Source of the DNA: Hyphomicrobium sp.
Lineage (GTDB): Bacteria; Pseudomonadota; Alphaproteobacteria; Rhizobiales; Hyphomicrobiaceae
Reading direction: 5' to 3'
Length of the DNA stretch: 43,194 bases
Assembly: GCA_019748215.1 (NCBI GenBank)
Contig: JAIEPV010000071.1
Coordinates: 1-43,194, forward strand
Every line of letters begins with the position of its first letter. Position 1 is the stretch's first letter. The translations under genes were made by a program, and so were the position numbers. A model generated the notes under the pieces. That model was given only the letters and a program-made list of their open reading frames with translations, searched no databases and was not told the DNA's origin. Of this stretch, positions 26,211 through 35,452 are shown one piece after another.

Positions 26211-26430
26211 CGCTCATCCTCCTGCACCTGTTCGCAGACGCGCTCAACATTGCCAGCACGTCCTCATCTCGCTTGCCACGGTAGTTAGCCAAGACGACGA
26301 GTTCATGGTGAGTCACGCCACGACGAAGCTCTTGTGCCGGCCAACTTTGTAAGCGCGAGTGCACATGCCGCGCTTTTGCGGGCAAGCTGTGTAAAGGCCC
26401 TGAAATTGGTCGCACGCGGGCAGCTGCTGT

Positions 26431-26574
26431 TCACTCGAGTGACCGTGTCCATTCGTCGTGTACGCGTTCGGTCCACAGCGGACGGAATGCTCCAGCAAGC
26501 GCCAGCTCCATGAGTACGCTACGCAGTGTTGCCGGATAGAGGACGTTGGCGTCGAGGAAAGCGGCAACCGTCAC
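26431..26574 (-). pseudogene. Truncated PIN-domain toxin
   Basis: GTG start overlapping the antitoxin stop; VTVAAFLDANVLYPATLRSVLMELALAGAFRPLWTERVHDEWTRSLE* keeps the PIN N-terminus (FLDANVLYP) but stops after 47 codons. Confidence 0.8.
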
Positions 26575-27029
26575 CGCAGCCCCAGCTCCTGATCGCTCTT
26601 CGCAAGTTCGTCGAGGGCGGCGCGCCGTTTGGCTTGTGTGTCACGCTTGTAGGCGAGCACGTCCTTCAACGGCAGCCGCCGTTGATTACCGACCATGCGT
26701 GCCGGCAACGTGCCCTTGTCGATCATCCCCACCAGAAACGGGCGCGAGACGTTCAGCAGATCGGCTGCTTGCTGCGTTGTCACTTCCGCGTCGGCTGCAT
26801 GCACGGCAACCGGCCTCCCCTCGCCCATGGCTTTCAGGATGGCCAACAAGGGACCAGCAGCAGCATGGGGAAGGTCGAGTGTCGTCACTTCCTTGCCAGC
26901 GGCCGACACTTGTAGCCGAAGGCTTTCGCCGTCTGCTGGATGGCCGGTCAGGACGCGCGTCGCCTCACGCGCCATGAGGGCTTCCTGGTCGCTGGGGATC
27001 GTTGGGTCGGTGTCGGTGCGCGGCATGGT
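26571..27029 (-). CDS. Antitoxin with excisionase-type HTH (partner of PIN toxin)
   Basis: VTTQQAADLLNVSRPFLVGMIDKGTLPARMVGNQRRLPLKDVLAYKRD; start MPRTDTDPTIPSDQEALMAREATRVLTG, coordinate estimated within ORF 26571..27053. Confidence 0.85.
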   Translation of the reverse strand, partial: TMPRTDTDPTIPSDQEALMAREATRVLTGHPADGESLRLQVSAAGKEVTTLDLPHAAAGPLLAILKAMGEGRPVAVHAADAEVTTQQAADLLNVSRPFLVGMIDKGTLPARMVGNQRRLPLKDVLAYKRDTQAKRRAALDELAKSDQELGLR

Positions 27030-27157
27030 GAACTCCTTCGTTAGGAGCATCATAGCATAACTGACAGCTCAATTGAAACACTCGAATTAGTCGAAATACT
27101 CGAAACATGCGCATCCAATCATTTCAATCGGTTAGTCGCTCACTCATCGGACCAGGA

Positions 27158-28381
27158 TCAGCATGGCGGCAAGACGTCCCGGTTCCGTTTAACGGCCAAT
27201 GCCTGCAACATGTCGTTCGGTTCGGCCCCAATTTGATGGGCAATGTAGGTTGGCTGCGGCAGTGGCCCAACGCTCTCTTGGATGCTGGGGACCGTCAGCC
27301 AGACGATGCCATCATGCACGTCCGGTCCTAGTTCGCTGACCAGTTGGCTATCGTCGGTCACGACGATCCCCATGGACATTTTGCCGGGCGATACCACGGT
27401 AAGGACCAGTGAGCCCTTCACGATGTTCAGCATCAACACCCACGCTCCCGGCCAGTGCAACACCGGCACAATTGCTGCCAAGGCGTTCCCACCGTTCAGA
27501 TATCCGCTACCTCGCACGGGGAGTGATTGTCGCTTCTGGAAATCCTTCTCCCAAAGCGCTTGTCGGAGCAGCGCGGCATACGGGCTATCGTCGAAAGTTT
27601 TTCCGAGCAGGTTGTGGCCGAGACCCAAGGCGATTTTGGCCAACAGACGGCCGTCCTGATCTACCCGCATTTCGATGGTACTCCGGACGCTTTGCTTGCG
27701 CCGCGAGGCGTCCGCCACATGCTTGACCACGACAAGGTCGCGTGCGGTCATCGCGTCGGTTGGATCGAGCGTACTGAAATCCGCCGACCATTGTGGTGGC
27801 ACGTTGGAATTGACCAGATACCGCTTCGCACGTCGAAAATGCGCTTTGAAAGAATTCACTGCGACCGTAATCCAAAACGGATTGGTTGAGGTGAAGCTCA
27901 TGTAGGCGCGACCCGCCGCGAGTTTGCGCGCTCGTGGATCGCCGCCTGCATAACTTGACCACGTGGCTTCATCGAGCGTCGGCCGGATGTGAATGACATG
28001 CGCCCCGCACGGACCCGACCAGAATTCTGCAACTTCATTGTCCGCCAACGGCACATCCGTCAGGCGGCTCAGATAGGCCAACGGCAGTACGGCTCGATCA
28101 ACATCCGACAGCGTCAGGTAGTCATGCGCGCCATGCCACCGTTCCGCGCTGCCAAAAAAGCTCTTGATGAAGACGCCATCGACGAACAGACCGGCGAGAT
28201 TGTTGCACTTGCCGCAAACATCGTTCGTGCGCCAAGTCGATGGCAGACAATCGCCCCCCAATGCATCTGGCCAGATGTGCTCATCGGTAAATTCAACGAC
28301 GGGCTTGTCGCGACCGCAATAGATGCACCTCCTCGTGACATCACTCGATGCGTCTTGATTGTCCGACAAGAGAAACTCCAT
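27158..28381 (-). CDS. HNH-type endonuclease domain protein
   Basis: RRCIYCGRDKPVVEFTDEHIWPDALGG...TNDVCGKCNNLAGLFVD, C..C / DEH / C..CN pattern; long C-terminal domain. Confidence 0.78.
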   Translation of the reverse strand: MEFLLSDNQDASSDVTRRCIYCGRDKPVVEFTDEHIWPDALGGDCLPSTWRTNDVCGKCNNLAGLFVDGVFIKSFFGSAERWHGAHDYLTLSDVDRAVLPLAYLSRLTDVPLADNEVAEFWSGPCGAHVIHIRPTLDEATWSSYAGGDPRARKLAAGRAYMSFTSTNPFWITVAVNSFKAHFRRAKRYLVNSNVPPQWSADFSTLDPTDAMTARDLVVVKHVADASRRKQSVRSTIEMRVDQDGRLLAKIALGLGHNLLGKTFDDSPYAALLRQALWEKDFQKRQSLPVRGSGYLNGGNALAAIVPVLHWPGAWVLMLNIVKGSLVLTVVSPGKMSMGIVVTDDSQLVSELGPDVHDGIVWLTVPSIQESVGPLPQPTYIAHQIGAEPNDMLQALAVKRNRDVLPPC

Positions 28382-28481
28382 GGATTCGGGCGGAGTTGAA
28401 CACTGACACCGTTGGCGTTGGGCAGCAATTGTCAGATAGGATTCGTTACGAGCACACTTCAAGCAACTGGATTGCGACGGC

Positions 28482-28952
28482 ATGGCCGGAGACATCGGCT
28501 ATTTGGGCGGTGTGCTCGGTATAAACCTCAAGGTTCGGCTTTCAGCCTCATGGAATCAACGCGACAATAAATGGTTCCCCGCATGCGAGGCCTCATTGAA
28601 CGCACCACACCCAAAGCCTGCTCAAACTCCCTATGCTGCTCTCAACGGCGCGGCGGCCGATGGCCGTGAGGATGCCGGCCGTCAACAGGCTGGTGCACGT
28701 GACGCGGCAGCGACTGCGGCCGATGGCGAGACGGCGCGCTGGTCGGCGGAAACAGAGCGGTTGGCAGCGCTGAAAGGTGCCTTGTGGGCTTCTTTCCAGG
28801 CTGAACCGGCGAGTGTGGTGCGCGCGCCGATCGTCGATTTGACCATGGCCTATACCGATGCGCTTCGGATGGAACTCAAACTGCGCGCCGTCGGCAAAAG
28901 CCCTGGGCCGTCGGTGCGGCTGGCGGCCAAGACGGGCGCGCGGGGGTATTGA
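28482..28952 (+). CDS. Hypothetical protein (start uncertain)
   Basis: C-terminal half WSAETERLAALKGALWASFQAEPASVVRAPIVDLTMAYTDALRMELKLRAVGKSPGPSVRLAAK looks coding; N-terminus may be spurious. Confidence 0.38.
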   Translation: MAGDIGYLGGVLGINLKVRLSASWNQRDNKWFPACEASLNAPHPKPAQTPYAALNGAAADGREDAGRQQAGARDAAATAADGETARWSAETERLAALKGALWASFQAEPASVVRAPIVDLTMAYTDALRMELKLRAVGKSPGPSVRLAAKTGARGY

Positions 28953-28982
28953 TTGGCGCTGATTGCGATATTACCCGACCAA

Positions 28983-29003
28983 AAGGCCGTTCAGTCCGGC
29001 CTT
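28983..29003 (-). terminator. Possible terminator-like hairpin AAGGCCG-TTCAGTC-CGGCCTT
   Basis: Perfect 7-bp stem; on the minus strand followed by TTTTGG. Confidence 0.35.
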
Positions 29004-29075
29004 CGCAGGTCATGAAAGTAATTCAACCATCATTTGCGGTTGCATCGTTCCGCCTAAGGAACTTATGCTAACGCC

Positions 29076-29774
29076 ATGATTGACAATAGACAAATCCGTG
29101 CCGCCCGCGCCCTGCTCGAATGGAGCCAGGCCGATCTCGCCCGTGCCACCGGTATGGCGCATTCGTCCATCAAGGCCATCGAGAACAGCCATTCGACACC
29201 GCGCCGCGAGACTTTGGAATCTATCGCCGCTACTTTCGAAGCCGCCGGCATTGAGTTCTGTCCTCCCTCCGGCGTGCGCATGAAGAACGACGTCGTCACC
29301 GTGCATCAGGGTCGTGATGCGACGACCGCACTCTTGAACAGCATCCTGCGTCACGCGCCGACCGATCCAAGCCGTGAAGTCTGTATCATCGGGCTCGATG
29401 AAAAGCTCGCCCGCGAAATGGACGGTTCCGAGTTGCTCGAAGCCCATTCGGTACAGTTGCGTGAGAGCGGCATTCGTGAACGCATCCTGATCTCCGAAGG
29501 TGTCACTCAGTTCCTCGGCCACGAAACCAGCTATCGCTGGATGCCGCACGACGGCTTCTGTAGGCAGGCACCCATCTATATCTACGGCGACAAAGTCGCC
29601 GTGCACTCCGGCACCTTGCGCCGGCAGACGATCATCATCGATGCCAAACCCTTAGCGCAACATCTGCGCGCACTGTTCAGTGTGCTCTGGACCCAAGCCG
29701 ATACGCCGTGGGAAAAGCCGGCGTTCGCGGTGCGCAGAGCGCGCGAGGCGGTTGTCGAGGAAGCGATCGCGTAG
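29076..29774 (+). CDS. XRE-family HTH regulator with C-terminal sensor/effector-like domain
   Basis: IRAARALLEWSQADLARATGMAHSSIKAIENSHSTPRRETLESIAATFEAAGIEF; large C-terminal domain. Confidence 0.85.
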   Translation: MIDNRQIRAARALLEWSQADLARATGMAHSSIKAIENSHSTPRRETLESIAATFEAAGIEFCPPSGVRMKNDVVTVHQGRDATTALLNSILRHAPTDPSREVCIIGLDEKLAREMDGSELLEAHSVQLRESGIRERILISEGVTQFLGHETSYRWMPHDGFCRQAPIYIYGDKVAVHSGTLRRQTIIIDAKPLAQHLRALFSVLWTQADTPWEKPAFAVRRAREAVVEEAIA

Positions 29775-29889
29775 GCCGGACCGGCCAACATTGCTGCCCG
29801 CCGGGTTGGGACAATCTTCTTTGGCGCCCAAGGGCTTTGGGGTAGAATGAACTGATGTCCGGGCTCATGCACCCGGGTGGAGATTTCCC

Positions 29890-30162
29890 GTGCCCACCAA
29901 CAAGATCAAAACAACCAAGCACGCGACCAAAAAATCGGCGCACTCGCTGACTACGAAGGTCGCGCACAACAAGCCTGAACCAATCATTGGTGGCCGTCCC
30001 GATAAGTTCAGGACCATCCATCGCGCCATGATCTCAGCTGCCAACGAAGCGCGTTCTGAAAACGAGCGTCTTGGGATTCCCAGGACTAGTTCACGCTATA
30101 GCGCGATCGTCCACAGCACGCCGTCATGTAAGAAATCGGCTCACGCGCCGAACGCCGGGTAG
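29890..30162 (+). CDS. Small Lys-rich protein preceding the caspase-like gene
   Basis: GTG start; MPTNKIKTTKHATKKSAHSLTTKVAHNKPEP...; 3 bp from the next gene. Confidence 0.55.
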   Translation: MPTNKIKTTKHATKKSAHSLTTKVAHNKPEPIIGGRPDKFRTIHRAMISAANEARSENERLGIPRTSSRYSAIVHSTPSCKKSAHAPNAG

Positions 30163-30165
30163 TCC

Positions 30166-30807
30166 ATGGCAAACGAGAAAATCCTGATCCTTGAAGCATG
30201 GGCAGACGATATCAGCGACACCCGCGCTGTTCGCGACTTCTATGCATCTGCTGAGCGCTTGATGTCGGTTTCGGCACCAGTCCGCATCATTGGACGCCCA
30301 CTTCTAGCCAACAAATACACCGATGATGTGAGTGCGTTTTTGGACCTCGAATGCAACCTTCGCGGACCGAACATCGTGATATTCAGCGCCCATGGCGGTC
30401 ACGAAGTGAAAGAAGCCAATGGTCGAAAAATCAACAAGCGTACGATGACCGGTCATGACGGTGATATCAACATCAGTACCGGCATTCGTAGATTGAACGG
30501 TCGCCTCGAACGAACGATCATCATTTTGGATTCGTGTAAAGTAGGTAACAACATCGGTTCGTTTCACGACGCTGCTGGTGCTCATTGTGTCGTCGGATTC
30601 ACGACGGAGGTCGACTGGACCGACTCAGCAGTTTTCCTGCTCGCCCTTCTCATGAAATTACAAGAAAACGGCATTTTGCACCAGCAACGCCTCGATGTCA
30701 GTCGCGATGGACGATTGTCATCCTTGGAAAAAGTTCTTCAGGAGATGAAAAGCGGCCAGTACCGTTCGCTCGCTGAACATTTAGGATTTCAATATAAACT
30801 GGCTTGA
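30166..30807 (+). CDS. Putative caspase-like / CHAT-like cysteine protease-fold protein
   Basis: NIVIFSAHGGHEVKEANGRKI (His-Gly after a hydrophobic strand), TIIILDSCKVGNN (D-x-C after a strand), GAHCVVGFTTEVDWTDSAVFLLALL. Confidence 0.65.
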   Translation: MANEKILILEAWADDISDTRAVRDFYASAERLMSVSAPVRIIGRPLLANKYTDDVSAFLDLECNLRGPNIVIFSAHGGHEVKEANGRKINKRTMTGHDGDINISTGIRRLNGRLERTIIILDSCKVGNNIGSFHDAAGAHCVVGFTTEVDWTDSAVFLLALLMKLQENGILHQQRLDVSRDGRLSSLEKVLQEMKSGQYRSLAEHLGFQYKLA

Positions 30808-31041
30808 TTGGTAGAATCCGAGAATTCCTCTGGCGTGTCCCGCGCGAAAAGGCGCGAGGCCGGGCTCTAGTCGGTCGTGAAGGACGCCCGACCGAAGCCC
30901 CATTGCAAAAATAAGGAAAGCGCAATGATGGGTCTCCGCCCATGCGGGAAACGATCCCTCACGCAAAGCTGCGGCTGAGCCACGCCGGCGAATTGTGGTG
31001 TGTCATTGTGTTGACGCCCGCCGCTAACACTCGCAGCTTCG

Positions 31042-31311
31042 TCATGGCGGCAGTTGCGCGCCTCGGCCGGCCGGCGCAACCAGACGCAATTTCGGTTTGC
31101 TAAAGATGTCGGTGACGTCGAGACCGTACCAGCGGCACAGAATCTGTACCTCAGCAGCACTCCACCCGGTTTTACCCGCCTCGATGTCCTCGACTGTTTC
31201 GACCGGATGCCCGAAACGACGCGCCACCGCCGCGACCGGCACGCCCCGTGTCTGCCGTGCCGCCCGCAGATGCAAGATCATGTATCTCTTGGCCAACGGC
31301 GGTAATGCCAT
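31042..31311 (-). CDS. Small HTH (XRE-like) protein
   Basis: LRAARQTRGVPVAAVARRFGHPVETVEDIEAGKTGWSAAEVQILCRWYGLDVTDIF. Confidence 0.65.
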   Translation of the reverse strand: MALPPLAKRYMILHLRAARQTRGVPVAAVARRFGHPVETVEDIEAGKTGWSAAEVQILCRWYGLDVTDIFSKPKLRLVAPAGRGAQLPP

Positions 31312-31772
31312 GGTGTCTGTCTCCTGAGGTTCGCATGCCAGCTAGGTCAAGCGCGCCTGCACCGCCGCACGTCTCTTCTGTCAGCGTTGATCGGCCCGAT
31401 GCGTTGAGTTTGCCATCGTGCTCGGGTCCGTCAAGGATGAACCCTCGCGGGCGCGCAAGTGCGCGTCCTTGACCGACCCTGTGCGCGACGGCCGCGCTTG
31501 CAGGCGGTCGGGGCGAAGGAAAGCCTTCGGCGAGGCCGAACCAAGGAAATGCACGGATAAGGGAATTCAGCGTGTACTGCGTCGGCGAGGCGCGAGCGGC
31601 TGCAGGAGTGCAGGCTAAGGCGATCATCAAAGGTGGTTTGCGAGTGCTGCGGCAGACGATGATTGCAAGTGCGGCGGTGAGCACCCGGGTTGGTTGATAT
31701 CACGTTGATTGCTTTCGGGCGTTCTCTGTCGCGTCCAGGCTTTGGTCTCCTCGTCACAACAGGAGAGCACCC

Positions 31773-32147
31773 ATGCAAACCCACGCCGATCCAAGAACCG
31801 CCATCGTTGCGCCCGCTGTCATCAGTGCCGCGCTCGATTGCCTCGCCGTCCTCACCGACATCGATCCCATTCGCCCCTCGCACATGCATTTGATCGCCAA
31901 GGCGCTTGGCTGCCGTGAGCCCGAAGCAATAGCCCTGACTTTGCGTCTGCAGGCCACGGCGCACGTGCTCAATGACCCGCGCTGGCCGGCCTGGTCGCGG
32001 TTCTACAAGGCCGCCGCGATCGATGTTCGCCGCCAATTCGATGGCCGGCTCGTCCTCCTCATTGCCGAGTTGGAACTCGATGCGGCCTGCCGCTTTCCTG
32101 CCGATCGCTTCTTCGCCGCGCTGCTCGATGAGTGTGCGCCCGATTGA
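31773..32147 (+). CDS. Hypothetical protein
   Basis: MQTHADPRTAIVAPAVISAALDCLAVLTDIDPIRPSHMHLIAKALGCREPEAIALTLRL; RBS-like ggagag upstream. Confidence 0.65.
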   Translation: MQTHADPRTAIVAPAVISAALDCLAVLTDIDPIRPSHMHLIAKALGCREPEAIALTLRLQATAHVLNDPRWPAWSRFYKAAAIDVRRQFDGRLVLLIAELELDAACRFPADRFFAALLDECAPD

Positions 32148-32301
32148 GCATTGTGAGCGGCCGCAAACCAAAAGGGCCAGTGCCACGCGCCAGAACCGTC
32201 ACGGCATTTTTGAGTGCTGCCATTCTCACACTTATCCGCCGCCGGCCACGTCCGTAGCCTGACGACGTTCAATTCATCCAACACCTGAGGAGACACCCAT
32301 C

Positions 32302-32916
32302 ATGACCCAACCGAACGGGGCCGCCGCCCCACAACCCGCCGAGACCAACAGCGGCTTCTTCGTCAACACTGGCACGCACACCGGCTGGTTCACCACGCCC
32401 GATGGCGACATCTACGACATCCGCAAACTCGAACCACGTGAAGTCACTGATCCCCGCAATGGTGAAGTCACCACCATCTGGGGCGGTTACGCGACGGCAC
32501 GCGATCGCGACCTCGCCGCCCGCGATGCCATCCTGCAAGCCGAATTCAAAAAGACCGGCGTTCGTCCGGCCGAGCTGTTCGATCCGCAGGCTCGCGACAT
32601 TCCGCTCTACATCACGCTGCGCAATCGCCCCGGCAAAGGCTACAGCGACATCGGGTCGTTCTGGAATGCTCGCGGCCGCTACACCATCTTCGCCCGCGAT
32701 CTCGAAGGCAAACGTGGCCTGCGTTTCGGCGGCAATGTGCTCGCCTGGAAATCCACCGCAGCGCTCGATGCCGAACGTGCCGCCCAGACACCTGAACCCG
32801 ATGTTGCTGCACCCGATGCAGCACCAGTTTCCGCGCCCGATGGGAAAGCCGCTCGCGATGGTGCCGCCAAACGCGCCCGCAAAGGCCGCGATGACACGCC
32901 GAGCGCCGATGCCTGA
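32302..32916 (+). CDS. Hypothetical plasmid protein
   Basis: MTQPNGAAAPQPAETNSGFFVNTGTHTGWFTTPDGDIYDIRKLEP; same-strand cluster with ardC-like gene. Confidence 0.68.
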   Translation: MTQPNGAAAPQPAETNSGFFVNTGTHTGWFTTPDGDIYDIRKLEPREVTDPRNGEVTTIWGGYATARDRDLAARDAILQAEFKKTGVRPAELFDPQARDIPLYITLRNRPGKGYSDIGSFWNARGRYTIFARDLEGKRGLRFGGNVLAWKSTAALDAERAAQTPEPDVAAPDAAPVSAPDGKAARDGAAKRARKGRDDTPSADA

Positions 32917-32935
32917 TCAATTCTGACTGCCCTTG

Positions 32936-33015
32936 GGAGACGTCTGGTTTCAATACCAGGCGTCTCCTTTCGCTGCCGGGGCCCCCGTTTGGGCGAACCC
33001 CAGCAGCGAAAGGAG
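32936..33015 (+). promoter_or_regulatory. Two overlapping, mutually exclusive hairpins; the second sequesters the ardC Shine-Dalgarno
   Basis: HP-A GGAGACGTCTGGT-ttcaat-ACCAGGCGTCTCC (32936-32967); HP-B CTCCTTTCGCTGC (32964-32976) with GCAGCGAAAGGAG (33003-33015). The arms share CTCC; the HP-B right arm contains AAAGGAG before ATG 33026. Confidence 0.78.
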
Positions 33016-33025
33016 CCCACAAACC

Positions 33026-34210
33026 ATGGCCAGAAAGCCCAGAACCTACAAAACCCTACCCCGTGCCGACGGCAAGACGGCACGACATCAGGACGGCACG
33101 ACCCAACCGAAGGATGGATCTGAGACGCGCCAGAAGATCGACGTGCACGAAGCCATCACGCAAAAGATCATTGCCGCGATCCAAGCCGGAGCTGGCACCT
33201 TCGAGATGCCCTGGCACCGGCCCGGTGTCGCCTTCACCATTCCGACGAATGCATCGACCGACAAAGCCTATCGCGGATCGAACATTCTCTCGCTGTGGAT
33301 TGATGCCGACGCCAAGAAATTCGAGCATCAAGTCTGGGCCACCTACAAGCAATACGCCGAACTCGGCGCGCAGGTGCGTAAGGGCGAAAAAGGGTCCATC
33401 ATCGTCAAGTATGGCGAATGGGTCCCCAAAGAGAAGACCGGCGCGGTTGCTGGTGAGCAACCAAAGCGCCAAGGCGAAAATGATGACGACGGCAAACGTC
33501 TGTTCGCCAAGGCTGCCTGGGTGTTCAACATCGACCAAGTCGATGCGCCAGCCGCATTGCGCGAGCGATTGCTGCCAGCTTCTTCACAGCGCCCAGATCT
33601 GACGACACAGCTTGCTCATGTCGATGCGTTCATTGCTGCCACAGGTGCTGAGTTCCGCGAAGGTGGCCAACGAGCCTTCTACCGCCATCGCGATAGCCGT
33701 GGCGAAGGTGATTTTATTCAGATGCCGCCGCGCGACTTATTCACCGGCACCGCCACTTCAACGCCAACGGAAAGCTTCGAAAGTACCAGGCTTCATGAAT
33801 TGACCCATTGGGTTGGCGCAGAACACAGGCTGAATAGAAAGTTCGGCGAGCGCTTCGGCGACAAGGAATACGCCTTCGAAGAACTGGTTGCGGAATTATC
33901 TGCCGCGTTCCTTTGCGCGGAGTTGGCAATCACCAACACGCCCCGTGCCGACCATGCCCAGTATTGCGCCTCGTGGCTGGAAGTCTTGAAGGGCGATGCC
34001 AAGGCGATCTTCACCGCCGCCTCTTTGGCAACGCGCGCAGTTGCGTATCTCAATGAATTGCAGCCGGTTGCCGTGACGGCGCCGGGCGTCGATGACACCC
34101 GCGCGCACGGTGCAGAAGGTGACGCATTGGAACCCGATAGGCCGAGCAGTAACGACGCGCGCGATCGCCATGTAGCGCCCCGTTCTGCAAAAGCGGGTGG
34201 TCCACGATGA
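33026..34210 (+). CDS. ardC: ArdC-like antirestriction protein (ssDNA-binding N-terminus plus zincin-like metallopeptidase domain)
   Basis: KIDVHEAITQKIIAAIQAGAGTFEMPWHRPG, YRGSNILSLWIDA, ESTRLHELTHWVGAEHRLNR (HExxH), ELVAELSAAFLCAELAI. Confidence 0.88.
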   Translation: MARKPRTYKTLPRADGKTARHQDGTTQPKDGSETRQKIDVHEAITQKIIAAIQAGAGTFEMPWHRPGVAFTIPTNASTDKAYRGSNILSLWIDADAKKFEHQVWATYKQYAELGAQVRKGEKGSIIVKYGEWVPKEKTGAVAGEQPKRQGENDDDGKRLFAKAAWVFNIDQVDAPAALRERLLPASSQRPDLTTQLAHVDAFIAATGAEFREGGQRAFYRHRDSRGEGDFIQMPPRDLFTGTATSTPTESFESTRLHELTHWVGAEHRLNRKFGERFGDKEYAFEELVAELSAAFLCAELAITNTPRADHAQYCASWLEVLKGDAKAIFTAASLATRAVAYLNELQPVAVTAPGVDDTRAHGAEGDALEPDRPSSNDARDRHVAPRSAKAGGPR

Positions 34211-34896
34211 CGGGACGTGCACGCAAACTATTGCCTCATGCGGCGGCCGCTACCAAGTTGGAGCTCCAGCGCGTTCGTGTTCGTGCCGATGGGTATGATG
34301 CGAGTGGAGCCTACTGGGGTGCAGGCACGGACGTGTTTGTTGCTTCTCTGCAAGATGGCGCACAGGAAATTACCGTTCGCGCCAAGTCCGCCGCCGAGGC
34401 ACGCACCAAGGTCATGGCCGAACTCGCCCGCGCGCCCGGTGCGGCCAAGGTCGCACAGCACGACCAACTCGGCGGCGCGTCGCCCAATAAGACCCGCTAT
34501 GAAATCTACTGGCGCGATCCCGTTGCAGGTTCGAGCACACGTATTCGCATCACCCACTCCCGCGACTATCTGGTTATTGGGCAGGATCATGTCGAGATCG
34601 AAGCTCTGGCGCCCAAGAAGGCTGCTCTGCCGATCACCGGCACCGGATACCTGTCGCAGTTCTTGACCGCGCTGGAATTGATCAACGCCGGCGGCCCCGT
34701 GACGTTTGTCACCGCATGGCTCGACCGTGATGCCAAGAACAAGGATTGGCAGAAGCGGCAGACCGTTCGCCAGCAGGGCGATCTGTTCCAATGGGCAGAT
34801 GCCAACACCGAGGTCGGCAAACGCGAGCGGTCCGCCAAGGCGAAGCGCCCGAATGCCAAGGATGCACCATCGCGGCGCGATCGTGATCCCGCATGA
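34207..34896 (+). CDS. Hypothetical protein
   Basis: Overlaps the ardC stop; MTGRARKLLPHAAAATKLELQRVRVRADGYDASGAYWGAGTDVFVAS. Confidence 0.6.
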   Translation: MTGRARKLLPHAAAATKLELQRVRVRADGYDASGAYWGAGTDVFVASLQDGAQEITVRAKSAAEARTKVMAELARAPGAAKVAQHDQLGGASPNKTRYEIYWRDPVAGSSTRIRITHSRDYLVIGQDHVEIEALAPKKAALPITGTGYLSQFLTALELINAGGPVTFVTAWLDRDAKNKDWQKRQTVRQQGDLFQWADANTEVGKRERSAKAKRPNAKDAPSRRDRDPA

Positions 34897-35378
34897 TTTT
34901 GACGCGGCGTGAACGGCAGGCCCAGGGACAGGCGGCCGAAGACAGGTTCCGCACCTGGCTGGACAGGTGCCACCTGCCGCACATCTATGTCGAGCAGTCG
35001 CCGATGACCATCCCGCAGCACCTGCGCGGCGAGATCAAGCGTCCAGATTTTCTGGTCGGCGTTCCCACCATCGGCACACTCGCCGTCGATGTGAAAGCCA
35101 AACGCGTCTACCGCGATGCGATCCTGATCGACGCCTATGAGCACCGTACCCTCATGGCGTTCGAGACGTTCTTTAATGTGTCCGTCTGGTTCGCCTGCTT
35201 CCCGCCTGACGCGCCGCACACCTGTCATCTGTTCCTCAACCGCAGCCTGGCTGGGCTCGAGGTGGTGACCGTTAAGGGCAAGGCCGTCGTTGCTGTGCCG
35301 TTGCGGTTGACCAGATCCGTGGACGAGCGGCGGGATTTTATGGCGGCGCTGCTCGGGGCGATCAGTTTGAAGCAATAA
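34893..35378 (+). CDS. Putative PD-(D/E)XK-like nuclease-fold protein
   Basis: KRPDFLVGVPTIGTLAVDVKAKRVYRD (PD...D-x-K) after an N-terminal AAEDRF helix; overlaps the previous stop by 4 bp. Confidence 0.55.
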   Translation: MILTRRERQAQGQAAEDRFRTWLDRCHLPHIYVEQSPMTIPQHLRGEIKRPDFLVGVPTIGTLAVDVKAKRVYRDAILIDAYEHRTLMAFETFFNVSVWFACFPPDAPHTCHLFLNRSLAGLEVVTVKGKAVVAVPLRLTRSVDERRDFMAALLGAISLKQ

Positions 35379-35452
35379 TTGGAAGCAATATCAAGCAAAG
35401 ACCCAACGAATCACTGGTAGTAGCTGCTCAGTGGGATGGGCGAAGCATTCGA

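Noticed and set aside
31172-32186. Minus-strand ORFs of 170 and 251 aa
   Set aside because: Low-complexity Arg/Pro-rich translations, antisense to a more plausible plus-strand gene (31773..32147); no recognisable motif.
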